Part shown: one piece after another, positions 16,602 through 24,524 of the stretch
Numbering within the stretch: position 1 is the first letter of the stretch
Layout of the letters: every line of letters starts with the position of its first letter
Assembly: GCF_016901035.1 (NCBI RefSeq)
Contig: NZ_JAFEUF010000032.1
Coordinates: 1-43,995, forward strand
Origin: Streptomyces durocortorensis
GTDB lineage: Bacteria; Actinomycetota; Actinomycetes; Streptomycetales; Streptomycetaceae
Length of the DNA: 43,995 nucleotides
Direction: 5' to 3'
Program-made: the position numbers and the translations under genes
The notes under the pieces: generated by a model
The model's database searches: none
The model's input: the letters and a program-made list of their open reading frames with translations, nothing else
Told to the model about the DNA's origin: nothing

Positions 16602-16629
16602 CGTGACACCAGGCTAGGCAGGTGTCACG
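16602..16629. promoter_or_regulatory. Divergent operator-promoter between hydrolase and CGNR regulator
   Basis: CGTGACACC (16602-16610) and GGTGTCACG (16621-16629) form a perfect 9-base inverted repeat around a 10-base spacer. On the minus strand the hydrolase promoter is TTGCAT (16640-16635), 18 bases, TAGCCT (16616-16611), so its -10 lies inside the operator. On the plus strand TACCAT (16645-16650) ends 7 bases before ATG 16658, suggesting a leaderless regulator transcript whose -35 zone overlaps the right operator arm. Autoregulation by the CGNR protein is the obvious reading. Confidence 0.62.
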
Positions 16630-16657
16630 GAAAAATGCAAGCGGTACCATGAGAGGC

Positions 16658-17266
16658 ATGGACGACACCCTGGCCACCGACGTGGCACCGACCGCTCTGC
16701 CCCCGGCGCCGGGTGCCGACCGGTACCGCTCCCTGGACTTCGCCGACACCGCCGCCACCCTGCCCGCCAGCCAGAGCTACGACCTGCTCGCCGCCCCGGA
16801 AACCGCCATGCGCTGGCTCACCGCCCACGACCTGACCACCCCGGACGTGCAGCTGTACGAGTTCTGCGCCCAGCGGATGCGCACCCTGCGCGGACACGTC
16901 CGCGCCCTGTTCACCGCGCGCGTGGACGGCGCACCCCCGCCCGAGGAATCCCTGCACGCGGTGAACAAGGCCCTCACGGCCGTGCCCACCGCCCCCCTCC
17001 TCACCTGGGACGGGGCCCAGGGGCTGCGCCGCGTCCAGGCGCACCCCACCGACCAGGCCGTCAACCACGCACTGGCGACCCTCGCCGCCGACGCCGCCGA
17101 CCTGCTCACCGGCCCCGACGCCGACATCCTCACCGCCTGCGGCTCCGCCCCCTGCGACCGGTTTCTCCTGCGCACCCACGGCCGGCGCCACTGGTGTTCC
17201 ACCCGCTGCGGCGACCGTGTCCGTGCCGCCCGCGCCTACGCCCGGCGCAGCGGCGCCTCGGGCTGA
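16658..17266 (+). CDS. CGNR zinc-finger transcriptional regulator
   Basis: A 202-residue regulator of the ABATE/CGNR type. The C-terminal 45 residues carry CGSAPCDRFLLRTHGRRHWC and then STRCGDRVRAARAYARR: four cysteines as C-x4-C and C-x3-C with the signature CG-R, a zinc-binding DNA-recognition module. The N-terminal part (YRSLDFADTAATLPASQS, LRGHVRALFTARVDG) matches the stress- or ligand-binding half of the family. ATG 16658 is preferred because a -10-like TACCAT lies 7 bases upstream; GTG 16622 and ATG 16649 are in frame but the former overlaps the operator. It is divergent from the hydrolase gene and probably represses both through 16602-16629. Confidence 0.82.
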   Translation: MDDTLATDVAPTALPPAPGADRYRSLDFADTAATLPASQSYDLLAAPETAMRWLTAHDLTTPDVQLYEFCAQRMRTLRGHVRALFTARVDGAPPPEESLHAVNKALTAVPTAPLLTWDGAQGLRRVQAHPTDQAVNHALATLAADAADLLTGPDADILTACGSAPCDRFLLRTHGRRHWCSTRCGDRVRAARAYARRSGASG

Positions 17267-17393
17267 CGCACCACCCCAGGACCTTCCTGCGGACCGCCCG
17301 GTGGCCACGCGAAACACCTTCAGCAGGCTGCTTCCGGTGGTCGACCGGCAGCCGGGCGCTTGATCGCTGGAGATCACCGCTCTGACTCGGGCT

Positions 17394-17502
17394 CTCTCGC
17401 AAACGTTCATCTGTGAGAGTTCTGCGACAGCCCCCGCAGCGATCACGTTTCCGCAGGTCGCCGTTCGCAAAAGCCCTCTCGAAACCCACACGTTGTGCGA
17501 GG
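17394..17502. promoter_or_regulatory. Probable res recombination site of the transposon
   Basis: Two 28-base imperfect dyads with the 10-8-10 layout of serine resolvase sites: 17394-17421 (CTCTCGCAAA ... TGTGAGAG) and 17475-17502 (CCTCTCGAAA ... TTGTGCGAGG). Further half-site-like sequences lie at TTCGCAAAA (17464-17472) and TTCTGAGAG (17507-17514). The block sits directly upstream of the resolvase gene, as res does in Tn3-family elements, and probably overlaps its promoter. Which dyad is the crossover site is unclear. Confidence 0.55.
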
Positions 17503-17523
17503 CACTTCTGAGAGACTTCCCGG

Positions 17524-18531
17524 ATGGATCTCACGCCCGATCGGGCCGCATTGGCGGTAGAACGTCACGACTGCCCGAACTGTGACGCGCCCGCCGGCTC
17601 CGCCTGCCGCACCCGCGGCGGGAAGACCGCAGCGAAGTACCACACCCCACGCTTCGTCCTCGTCCCCGCGCTCCGCGAGGAACTCGAAGTCCTCGTCCCC
17701 GCCGACCGGCACCCCGGCCGCGCGTGGAAGCAGGGCCCGGCGTTCGCCGTCGTGCCCGCGCCCCGCACCGAGCGCCCGGTACGGATCGGGTACGCCAGGA
17801 CCTCGACCGCGCGGCAGGAGCTGGCGAGCCAGCTCGAAGCCCTCCACCGGGCCGAGTGCCACAAGGTCTTCCAGGAGCAGATCAGCACCCGGGTGAAGAT
17901 CCGGCCCGAGCTGGAAAAGGCGCTCGCCCTGGCCCACCAGTTCAAGGAGGCCGCCCCCGAGACCCCGGTCATCCTCACCGTGCACGAGCTCAAGCGCCTC
18001 GCGCGCAACGCGGCCGAGCTGATGACGCTGTCCGCCGAGCTCCAGGCCGGCGGCATCCAGCTCGAACTCCTCACCGGGCCGCTCACCGGCATCTACGACC
18101 CCAACGGCATGGGCGCCATGTTCTTCGCCGTCCTCGCCGTGGCCGGGCAGATCGAGCGCAACTACATCCGGGAGAAGACCCTCGAAGGCCAGGTCATCGC
18201 CGCGTCCAAGGGCAACCATGGCGGACGCCCGAAGGTCATCGACGACGACATGCTCACCTTCGCCGTCGCGCTCAAGGACAAGGGCATCCCCGTCCCCGAG
18301 ATCGCGAAGAAACTGACCATCAAAACCGGGAAGAACGCGGGCAAGTCCCCGTCGGTCGCCTCGCTGTACCGGGCGCTCGCGGAAGCCGAGGAAGCCGCGG
18401 CCGACGACGGTCTGCCGCTGCGGCCCAAGCCCGTACGCATCCGCCGGCCCGAGGACCCGCTCACCCCCGAGGAAATCGACCTCAGCGAACGGCTCCAGAC
18501 TCAGCCCCACCCGAACGCCGAGCTGCGGTAG
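17524..18531 (+). CDS. tnpR: Serine resolvase with N-terminal zinc-binding domain (TnpR)
   Basis: Resolves transposition cointegrates at res. The 335-residue protein has an N-terminal 50-residue zinc-type module (CPNCDAPAGSACRTRGG then KYHTPRF: C, C, C and H ligands) not found in classical 185-residue TnpR. The resolvase catalytic domain starts at about residue 85 (VRIGYARTSTARQELASQLE, with the catalytic Ser in the YARTST segment) and runs through LTVHELKRLARN, LTGPLTGIYDPNG and FFAVLAVAGQIERNYIREKT. It ends with a helix-turn-helix (GIPVPEIAKKLTI ... SVASLYRALAEAE) and an acidic tail. ATG 17524 fits the start of the zinc module; no strong ribosome site is visible. Confidence 0.9.
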   Translation: MDLTPDRAALAVERHDCPNCDAPAGSACRTRGGKTAAKYHTPRFVLVPALREELEVLVPADRHPGRAWKQGPAFAVVPAPRTERPVRIGYARTSTARQELASQLEALHRAECHKVFQEQISTRVKIRPELEKALALAHQFKEAAPETPVILTVHELKRLARNAAELMTLSAELQAGGIQLELLTGPLTGIYDPNGMGAMFFAVLAVAGQIERNYIREKTLEGQVIAASKGNHGGRPKVIDDDMLTFAVALKDKGIPVPEIAKKLTIKTGKNAGKSPSVASLYRALAEAEEAAADDGLPLRPKPVRIRRPEDPLTPEEIDLSERLQTQPHPNAELR

Positions 18532-18559
18532 TCCCGCCCACGACCAGCCCTGATCCCAA

Positions 18560-18605
18560 GATCACCGGCTTAGCGTTAACCGCTGTACCGCTGTGCCCCA
18601 AGGCC
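18560..18605 (-). repeat. Right terminal inverted repeat of the Tn3-family transposon
   Basis: Perfect 46-base reverse complement of 11832-11877. The element end proper is the CCCC at 18596-18599, followed by AAGGCC, which mirrors the left flank. Confidence 0.93.
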
Positions 18606-18864
18606 GCCTCCCGCCTTCGTTCAAGCATCTTCCGGCACAGGAGCGCCCGGTGCCCCTGCATTCTCCTTCTGCCGATATGACGAGCCCATGACTGATGGCT
18701 GGCCCTGCATCCGCGGTCCATGTGAGCAGGCAGCCTTGCTGGTACGTAGCGGCGCGGCTTAACGCTGGTCTCGCGGACGCTTCGCTGGTGCCCAGGGACA
18801 CTGAAGCCCTGGGCAATTGCCAAAGGCAGTAGTGGATGAGGCGGGTGGTTGCCATGCTGATGGG

Positions 18865-19518
18865 ATGGACGAAGCAGAGGACCGGTTGAGTCTGCCCCGG
18901 CCCCGGTGGGCGAATGCCGAGATTGCCGTCTGGGGCGGTGTCAGCGAGGACGATCTGACGCTCGCTGGTGGCTATCTGAGAGTGGCCGAGACCGCTGCCC
19001 GACACTGGATCGTCCACGGCCCGGACGACCGGATGCCCCTCCCGATCCTCTACAACTACCGACACAGCATCGAACTGTCGCTGAAGTGGCTGATCCGCAA
19101 GGCCGCTCAATGCGCGCTGCGCGAGGGCTACACAGGAGAAGAAGACCTCAGCTCCGACCAGTTGGACAAGCGTTTGCACACCCACAACATCCGAAAACTG
19201 GCGGACTGTCTCAACCGGTACCTGGCCCTGCTGGACCTGCCCAAGGTGGAACAGCGCATCGATCCGGGCTCCTGGAGTCAGCTCAAATGGCTGGACAGCG
19301 AGGATGCGTCAGGGGAGACCTACCGGTACGCCGTGGTCGGCCACGGCACCGGCAGTGCACCCGCCCGGCCTGTGCAGCAGAACGTCAATTTCTACGAGCA
19401 GGTGAACGAGCTGCACAAGCTCGCGCACCTGCTGTGGGGCGGCTACTCGGCTCATCTCGGTGAGTACGAGAACTGGCAGATCGAGTACATGGAGGCCATG
19501 GGCACGGCCGGCTACTGA
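18865..19518 (+). CDS. Hypothetical protein with HEPN-like helical core
   Basis: A 217-residue soluble protein. Residues about 50-75 read LYNYRHSIELSLKWLIRKAA and later HTHNIRKLADCLNRYLALLD, the paired amphipathic helices with an (R)H-x-IE-x2-LK signature seen in several HEPN-superfamily proteins. I do not recognise a named family. ATG 18865 is used because coding character begins there; the frame is open to 18817. No strong ribosome site, so it may be leaderless. It converges on the nuclease gene with only 14 bases between the stops. It lies 265 bases right of the Tn3 insertion, on the opposite side from the other HEPN-like gene. Confidence 0.55.
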   Translation: MDEAEDRLSLPRPRWANAEIAVWGGVSEDDLTLAGGYLRVAETAARHWIVHGPDDRMPLPILYNYRHSIELSLKWLIRKAAQCALREGYTGEEDLSSDQLDKRLHTHNIRKLADCLNRYLALLDLPKVEQRIDPGSWSQLKWLDSEDASGETYRYAVVGHGTGSAPARPVQQNVNFYEQVNELHKLAHLLWGGYSAHLGEYENWQIEYMEAMGTAGY

Positions 19519-19532
19519 AGCGCCGCGCCCCT

Positions 19533-20702
19533 CTACAGCGTCGGCTTCTTGTGGCGGGTGAGGAGCTCGGTGAAGAAGTCGGAGATGAGCTGCGGGCTGT
19601 CGGGCCGGGTGAGTTCCCAGCCGCCGAAGCGGTAGATCTCGTAACCGGCCAGCCGCAGACGCCGGTCCTCGGCGACCATTTCCGAGTACAGCCTGGGCGA
19701 GGCGGTGTACATGATGCGGCCGTCCGCGCCGGCGGGATTCTTGGTGCCGTAGTGGTGGGCGCCGTCGACCTCGATCACGATGCGGGAGCGGTCGGGGGCC
19801 AGCAGCAGGAAGTCCATGCGCTCGCGGTGAAGAGCACCGCTGTGTCCGCTGCTCTTGCGGGTGTAGGGGTCGTAGTGCAGGTAGACCTGCGGGATGAGCG
19901 CGGGCAGTTCGAACCCGTCAGGTTCGGCGTAGCGGGCGCAGTACGTCCGCAGGACCGTCTGCTCCGGCAGGGAATCCAGTGAGCGGTACAACCGCCGGTA
20001 CAGGCCGTCGGCGGCCTCCGGCTCCTCGGCGTCTGGCATGTGGTGCGCCTGCCACCAGGCGACCATCTGCCGCCAGGTCAGGCCCTGTACTGGCAGGGTG
20101 TCCCTGTACACGAGGCAGTTGTCGGCGTTCCGGACGATCTCCACCTCGTTGCTCACCGCGTCCCGCAACACGATCTGCGGCTTCGGGCCGACTGCCGCGA
20201 AGATGAGGTTCTTGAAGGTGCCAAGGGGGCCCTTCTTGAACTGCTGCTCGTACTCGGCCTCCTGCAGGTCCTCCAAGGCTTGTCTGGTCGGCCCCAGCAG
20301 CTCTTCGACGCACTCGCGGCGCGCCTGCCACCCGCCGCCCCCGGACATGTTGTTCCTGCGCCAGTAGTCGAAAAAGCCACTGTGATGGCGGAACGGCAGC
20401 TTTGGCGGCTCAAGGCCCAAGCGTTCAAGAACCGCCCGATGCGCTTTGACGGCGAGGACGACTTCCTCGTCGTTCATGCGCTCGTCGTGGCTAGTGCCCC
20501 TGGAGACGAAGTCCTCGTGCAGCAACCGGGTCAGGGCCACGGCGACGTCCAGGTCCGAGTGGGCGGACAGAGGGCCGAACCGCAGGGATTCCACCAGCTC
20601 AACATCCAGCTCCCACAGCTGGGACACCCATTCTCCTGGCCTGATGTCAGGCCAGTCCACGTGCTCAGTGCCGTGGAAGAAGTCATCTGTCTGCATGCTC
20701 AC
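19533..20702 (-). CDS. PD-(D/E)XK nuclease-domain protein, AbiJ-like N-terminal region
   Basis: A 389-residue protein. The C-terminal quarter contains RMDFLLLAPDRSRIVIEVDG followed by AHHYG, then YSEMVAEDRRLRLAGYEIYR and FGGWEL: the D...E-x-D core and trailing helix of Vsr/DUF559-type PD-(D/E)XK nucleases. The middle has GTFKNLIFAAVGPKPQIVLR and DAVSNEVEIVRNADNCLVY, then LTWRQMVAWW, a block I associate with AbiJ-type N-terminal domains that sit before varied effectors in phage-defence proteins. GTG 20702 is used because GGGGG lies 5 bases upstream; ATG 20696 is possible. A single-gene defence system is plausible. The nuclease fold is well supported, the AbiJ relation less so. Confidence 0.72.
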   Translation of the reverse strand: MSMQTDDFFHGTEHVDWPDIRPGEWVSQLWELDVELVESLRFGPLSAHSDLDVAVALTRLLHEDFVSRGTSHDERMNDEEVVLAVKAHRAVLERLGLEPPKLPFRHHSGFFDYWRRNNMSGGGGWQARRECVEELLGPTRQALEDLQEAEYEQQFKKGPLGTFKNLIFAAVGPKPQIVLRDAVSNEVEIVRNADNCLVYRDTLPVQGLTWRQMVAWWQAHHMPDAEEPEAADGLYRRLYRSLDSLPEQTVLRTYCARYAEPDGFELPALIPQVYLHYDPYTRKSSGHSGALHRERMDFLLLAPDRSRIVIEVDGAHHYGTKNPAGADGRIMYTASPRLYSEMVAEDRRLRLAGYEIYRFGGWELTRPDSPQLISDFFTELLTRHKKPTL

Positions 20703-20941
20703 GCATCCCCCGCCCTGCAGCGCTGTCGGAAGGAATTGTCGCTGGTGTCACTGACAAAGGGGGACTGCTCACCTGGGAACAGAGTGGTGACAACCTGCTG
20801 ATTTGCCACTCGCCGTCACGTCCACAGGCAGCCAGCTCAGGGCTGATGAATCGGCAGAACTTATGCACAGGCCAACGCTTTTACGGTCGGTGTCCGGTTC
20901 CGGGTGTGAGGTGCCGGGACGCAGACCGAAAGGGCACCGCC

Positions 20942-22858
20942 ATGGCACGGACGAAGTTCGACAAGCAGGTGGATGAGTCCGCCGACACCTTCGCGCGCGG
21001 GCTCGCCCGGATGCTGGCCGGCCGGGACCTGGACGGGGTCCGCCGTACGGATGCGACGTTCTGGCGCTCGGGCACCCGGGTCCTGCCTACCGTGGAGGGC
21101 AAGGTCCGCCGCCGCTCCTACAAGCCCGGGTGGCGCCGGTTGTCCTTCCGGCTGACCCTCTGCGGTGGGCTCGCGGAGAGCGGCTACCTGACGACCCGGG
21201 ACCTGGACGCCACCCGCGAGACCCTGCGGGAGCTCACGGGGCTGTGGGAGAACCGGGAGGCGGCGCTCGCCGCGCTGGAGCCCGCCGGGATCGGCGCGGC
21301 CTCCGTCCTCACGGTGGGCACTGCGACGTACATGGTCCTGACCCGTGAGCGCCGGGAGCTGATGCGCGAGTGGGTGGGCCCGCTGCACGAGGCCCTGCAC
21401 CAGCCGCTCGGGCTGGCGGAGCAGACCGACCCGCGCCGCTACCTCCACATCCCGAAGAGCTTCTCCGACGACGACGCTCAGATCCGTATCGACCTGCCCA
21501 CCCGGCTCGGGTTCTCCCGCGACGTGGTGGCCGACCTCATCACCCAGAAGCTTGCCCTCCAGGGCGTCACGTTCTCCTGGCACCCCGAGGGCCGCAAGCC
21601 GTACGTGCTGGTGAAGAAGACCCGCAAGCCCCCGGCCCTGTCCCTCTTCAAGGACCAGAAGACGCGGGACCTGGTCGCCAAGGCGAAGGAGTCCGCCCCG
21701 ATCATCGGGTTCGGGGCCGGCGGGCGGATCGTCTCCGTCGACCTGGACGCCGAATCCCCGCACATCCTCGTCAACGCCTCCACGGGCGGCGGCAAGTCGG
21801 TGATCCTGCGGTGCATCGCCTGCCAGATGCTCCACAACGGCAGCAGGGTCTTCGTCCTGGACACCAAGCGGATCTCCCACCCCTGGGCGCGCGGCCTGCC
21901 CGGCGTCACCTACTGCGCCGACATCGCCGACATCCACGACCAGCTCATCGCCCTCGGCATCGAAGGCCGGCGCCGTACGCGGGTCGCCGACGACCTCGGT
22001 ATCGGCGCCGACCCCAAGGACATCGGGCCCCGGTTGTTGATCCTCTTCGAAGAGGTCAACGCGACGATGAAGCAGCTGGCCCGCTACTGGGAGAAGACCC
22101 GCGAGTCCGGCGACCCGAAGGTCTCCCCGGCCGTCGACGCCCTCAACGAGATCCTCTACATGGGCCGCCAGCTGCGCATGCACGTCCTCCTGGTCGCGCA
22201 GTCCGCCACCGCCCGCGCCCTGGGGGGCCCGGAGGTCCGCGAGCAGTTCTCAACCCGCATCCTCGCCCGCTACAGCGTCAACGCCTGGCGGATGCTCGCC
22301 CCTGAAGTCCACCCCGCACCGAAGTCCACCAAGCACGCCGGCCGCGCTCAGGTAGTCACAGGCGGCAGCGCCACCGAGACGCAGGTCCTGTTCTTCACCG
22401 AGGCCGAAGCCCACGAGTGGGCCAGCACCGGCAAGACGACCACGGCCGAACCGCAGCACCCGGGCCCGCCCGTGCTCCACAAACCTGCCCCGCCGACCGT
22501 CTCCCCGCCCCCCGACGCCTGGAGCAGCGACGCGGCCCTGCCGCCGGTCGCCCCCGACCCGGCCGCCGAGCCCGTCACCGTCCCGGCGACGCCGCCCGCG
22601 GATCCGGTACCTGATGACGACGACCAGGCGGTGGGACTGCGCCAGGCCGCTGAGCACCACCTGCCCGGCATCACCCTGGCCGCGCTGCGCTTCGCCCGCG
22701 CCAACGACCCGACCTTCCCCACCTCGGCCGCCAAGCGCGGCACCGAACTCCTCTACAGCGTCCACGACCTCAAGAGGTGGGCCCGCAACCGGCCCCGCGC
22801 CCCCACCGGCACCACCGACCTCGACGACCCCCGGGACCACGGCGGGCCAGAAATCTGA
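20942..22858 (+). CDS. FtsK/TraB-type DNA translocase
   Basis: A 638-residue ATPase of the FtsK/SpoIIIE group used by actinomycete plasmids to move double-stranded DNA between hyphae. A single short hydrophobic helix is near residues 118-134. Walker A is NASTGGGKS at about 278-286 (Lys 285) and Walker B is LLILFEE at about 365-371. A Pro/Ala-rich linker (about 490-580) leads to a C-terminal helix-turn-helix-like segment (GITLAALRFARANDPTF ... LLYSVHDLKRWARN) that could recognise DNA. ATG 20942 follows GAAAGGGCACCGCC. A shorter paralog follows 103 bases later. The pairing with a MobF relaxase elsewhere in the window leaves open whether transfer is single- or double-stranded. Confidence 0.85.
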   Translation: MARTKFDKQVDESADTFARGLARMLAGRDLDGVRRTDATFWRSGTRVLPTVEGKVRRRSYKPGWRRLSFRLTLCGGLAESGYLTTRDLDATRETLRELTGLWENREAALAALEPAGIGAASVLTVGTATYMVLTRERRELMREWVGPLHEALHQPLGLAEQTDPRRYLHIPKSFSDDDAQIRIDLPTRLGFSRDVVADLITQKLALQGVTFSWHPEGRKPYVLVKKTRKPPALSLFKDQKTRDLVAKAKESAPIIGFGAGGRIVSVDLDAESPHILVNASTGGGKSVILRCIACQMLHNGSRVFVLDTKRISHPWARGLPGVTYCADIADIHDQLIALGIEGRRRTRVADDLGIGADPKDIGPRLLILFEEVNATMKQLARYWEKTRESGDPKVSPAVDALNEILYMGRQLRMHVLLVAQSATARALGGPEVREQFSTRILARYSVNAWRMLAPEVHPAPKSTKHAGRAQVVTGGSATETQVLFFTEAEAHEWASTGKTTTAEPQHPGPPVLHKPAPPTVSPPPDAWSSDAALPPVAPDPAAEPVTVPATPPADPVPDDDDQAVGLRQAAEHHLPGITLAALRFARANDPTFPTSAAKRGTELLYSVHDLKRWARNRPRAPTGTTDLDDPRDHGGPEI

Positions 22859-22961
22859 CCCGCCCCTCGATCCGGACCTGTCCGCTTTCACCGACACGAT
22901 CCCCAGGACCCGGAAGAACCCCCGGCTCTCCCCGGCACCACACAGAATGGAACACCGCCCC

Positions 22962-23774
22962 ATGAAGAAGACCGCGCTCCTCACGATGCTCAGCTTCGCC
23001 GACCCGGACCTGCGCCAGCAGATAGAGGCCATGCCCGAGGGAACCGCCCTCATCGGCATCAGCACCACCGGACAGGCCATCGCCGTCGACCTGGACGGCG
23101 AATCCCCGCACGTCCTGGTCTGCACCGCCGCCGGTGGCGGCAGCACCACCATGCTGCGTTCCCTGACCGCCCAGTTCCTCCACCAGGGCGCCCACGCCCT
23201 GGTCCTGGACACCAAGCGGATCTCCCACCTGTGGGCGAAGGCCCTGCCGACCGTCACCCACCGCGGCAACATCGCCGGCATCCACGACGCCCTGGTCCAC
23301 CTCGCCACCGAGCTGGAGCGCCGCCTCGACCTCGACGGCGACCTGGACACCGTGCCCCGCCTGATCGTCGCCATCGACGAAGCGAACACCACGCTGCCCC
23401 GCCTCGCCCGTTACTGGGAGACCTTCCGGCAGAAGGACGACCCGAAGACGTCACCGGCCATCGCCGCCCTGGAGCAAGCGCTCTGGGTCGGGCGCGCGGC
23501 CCGCGTCCACGTCATCTTCGACGGGCGCCCCCAGGCCACCGTCCTCAGGAGCGCGGCCCGCGAACTGTTCGCCACGGTGATCCTGGCGCGGTTCACGACC
23601 GACACCTGGCAGGTCCTCGCCCCGGACGCCGGACCCGCCCCCAAGCAGCGTCACCCCCAGCAGGGCCACTTCCACGTCATCCAGCACGGCGAGGTCGACG
23701 AGACACAGGCGATCCGGATGACCGACGCCGACGTCGTCACCTGGCTCACCGACCCGGACGACCCCACCGCCTGA
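22962..23774 (+). CDS. Degenerate paralog of the DNA translocase, Walker A lysine lost
   Basis: A 270-residue protein matching the ATPase core of the preceding translocase: AVDLDGESPHVLVC then AAGGGSTTMLRSL, LVLDTKRISHLWAKALP, IAGIHDALVHLATELERR, LIVAIDEANTTLPRLARYWE and the closing ILARFTTDTWQVLAPD block all align with its partner. The phosphate-binding loop reads AAGGGSTT, so the catalytic Lys (285 in the partner) is Ser 61 here, while the Walker B acidic pair D139/E140 is kept. It lacks the N-terminal membrane helix and the C-terminal helix-turn-helix. ATG 22962 is the likely start; ATG 22947 is in frame. It should bind ATP weakly or not at all and may be a structural or regulatory subunit; that is inference. 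Confidence 0.8.
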   Translation: MKKTALLTMLSFADPDLRQQIEAMPEGTALIGISTTGQAIAVDLDGESPHVLVCTAAGGGSTTMLRSLTAQFLHQGAHALVLDTKRISHLWAKALPTVTHRGNIAGIHDALVHLATELERRLDLDGDLDTVPRLIVAIDEANTTLPRLARYWETFRQKDDPKTSPAIAALEQALWVGRAARVHVIFDGRPQATVLRSAARELFATVILARFTTDTWQVLAPDAGPAPKQRHPQQGHFHVIQHGEVDETQAIRMTDADVVTWLTDPDDPTA

Positions 23775-23785
23775 CCGAACGACCG

Positions 23786-23876
23786 ACACACCACGGGCCC
23801 CGGGGGATCAGCCATGACATCCCCGGGGGCCGGTATGGGTTCGCGTTGTCCAACGACCGCGCGCCCCGGCGTCACG
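23786..23876 (+). repeat. 92-bp direct repeat, copy 1, containing a terminator-like hairpin
   Basis: Begins GACACACCACGGGCCCCGGG, folds GGCCCCGGGGGAT against ATCCCCGGGGGCC, and continues through TGGGTTCGCG to GTCACG. It is about 87 percent identical to 30242-30335. It starts 12 bases after the paralog's stop, so it also serves as its terminator. A conserved tail of about 45 bases past the hairpin has no known function. Confidence 0.75.
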
Positions 23877-23933
23877 CGATCTGTCGACGTGAGCGGCCGG
23901 AAGCTCCGTCCAGTGTCGGAGTATCTGGGTCGG

Positions 23934-24431
23934 TCAGGGCGTCTGAGGTCCGTAGTGGCGGGTCAGTTCTTCCAGCAGCGGACGCCAGTGCTGGGGCAGG
24001 CCGCGGCGGTTCATCGCCTCGATCATCGCCTGGGGAGGCAGGGCCGCGAACATGTCCGCCAGTTCGCCGCCCCGGCCCTCCTGGGCGTTCATCCAGAGCG
24101 TTTCCGCCACCCGCATGTCGCGGTGGACCCAGTACTCGGGCTGACGGTGCTGCCCCTGCGGCTTCGGCTGGCGTACGGGTGCCTGGGAGGCGAGGTGGTC
24201 CTCTCGCAGCAGTGATGCTGCGATGAGAGCGCGGACCGCCGTGGTCGCGGTCAGCGCCGGTGCCAGCGCGTTCTGCACCGGGGGCCCGAGCCGATTGAGC
24301 GCGTCCAGCAGCACCTCGACCGAACCCAGCGTGTCCAGCGCCGCCGAAGGGCTCCAGCCGTCGGCCGAAGCCGTTTCCCAGACTTCAATGGAGGCGTCCG
24401 ACAGCGATACGACCTGCTCAGGGAGACTCAC
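23934..24431 (-). CDS. Hypothetical soluble protein
   Basis: A 165-residue protein without a recognised domain. It is largely helical: an acidic N-terminal half (SLSDASIEVWETASADGWSP, VEVLLDALNRLGPPVQNALA), a basic middle (QPKPQGQHRQPEYWVHRD) and a C-terminal helical part ending RPLLEELTRHYGPQTP. No membrane segment or signal peptide. GTG 24431 has GGGGT just upstream. It runs opposite to the neighbouring transfer and OLD genes, and nothing around it suggests a function. Confidence 0.55.
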   Translation of the reverse strand: MSLPEQVVSLSDASIEVWETASADGWSPSAALDTLGSVEVLLDALNRLGPPVQNALAPALTATTAVRALIAASLLREDHLASQAPVRQPKPQGQHRQPEYWVHRDMRVAETLWMNAQEGRGGELADMFAALPPQAMIEAMNRRGLPQHWRPLLEELTRHYGPQTP

Positions 24432-24524
24432 ACCCCGTTCAACGACCGGACGCCCCCACGGCTACCACCCCAGAACCGCCGAGCGGGCCCGTTCTCCCCC
24501 AGGGGGCGTGGCAGGGGCGGCTGG

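Larger units (their letters stand above)
11838..18599. mobile_element. Tn3-family transposon, complete, about 6.8 kb
   Basis: Bounded by perfect inverted repeats that begin GGGGCACAGCGG, as Tn3-family ends do. It carries a full-length transposase (11965-15096), a serine resolvase (17524-18531) preceded by a probable res region, and three passengers: a SnoaL-like protein, a metallo-beta-lactamase-fold hydrolase and a CGNR regulator. Apparently intact. No 5-base target duplication is evident: the left flank ends GCCTT and the right flank begins AAGGC, inverted rather than direct. Confidence 0.9.

Noticed and set aside
11838..18599. The transposon's serine recombinase as an integrase for an integrative conjugative element
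   Set aside because: It lies inside Tn3-type ends next to a res-like region and lacks the large-serine-integrase domains; no other integrase or tRNA attachment site is seen.
20861..20869. TTATGCACA, a DnaA-box-like nonamer upstream of the translocase
   Set aside because: A single inexact box with no cluster or AT-rich region does not support an origin.
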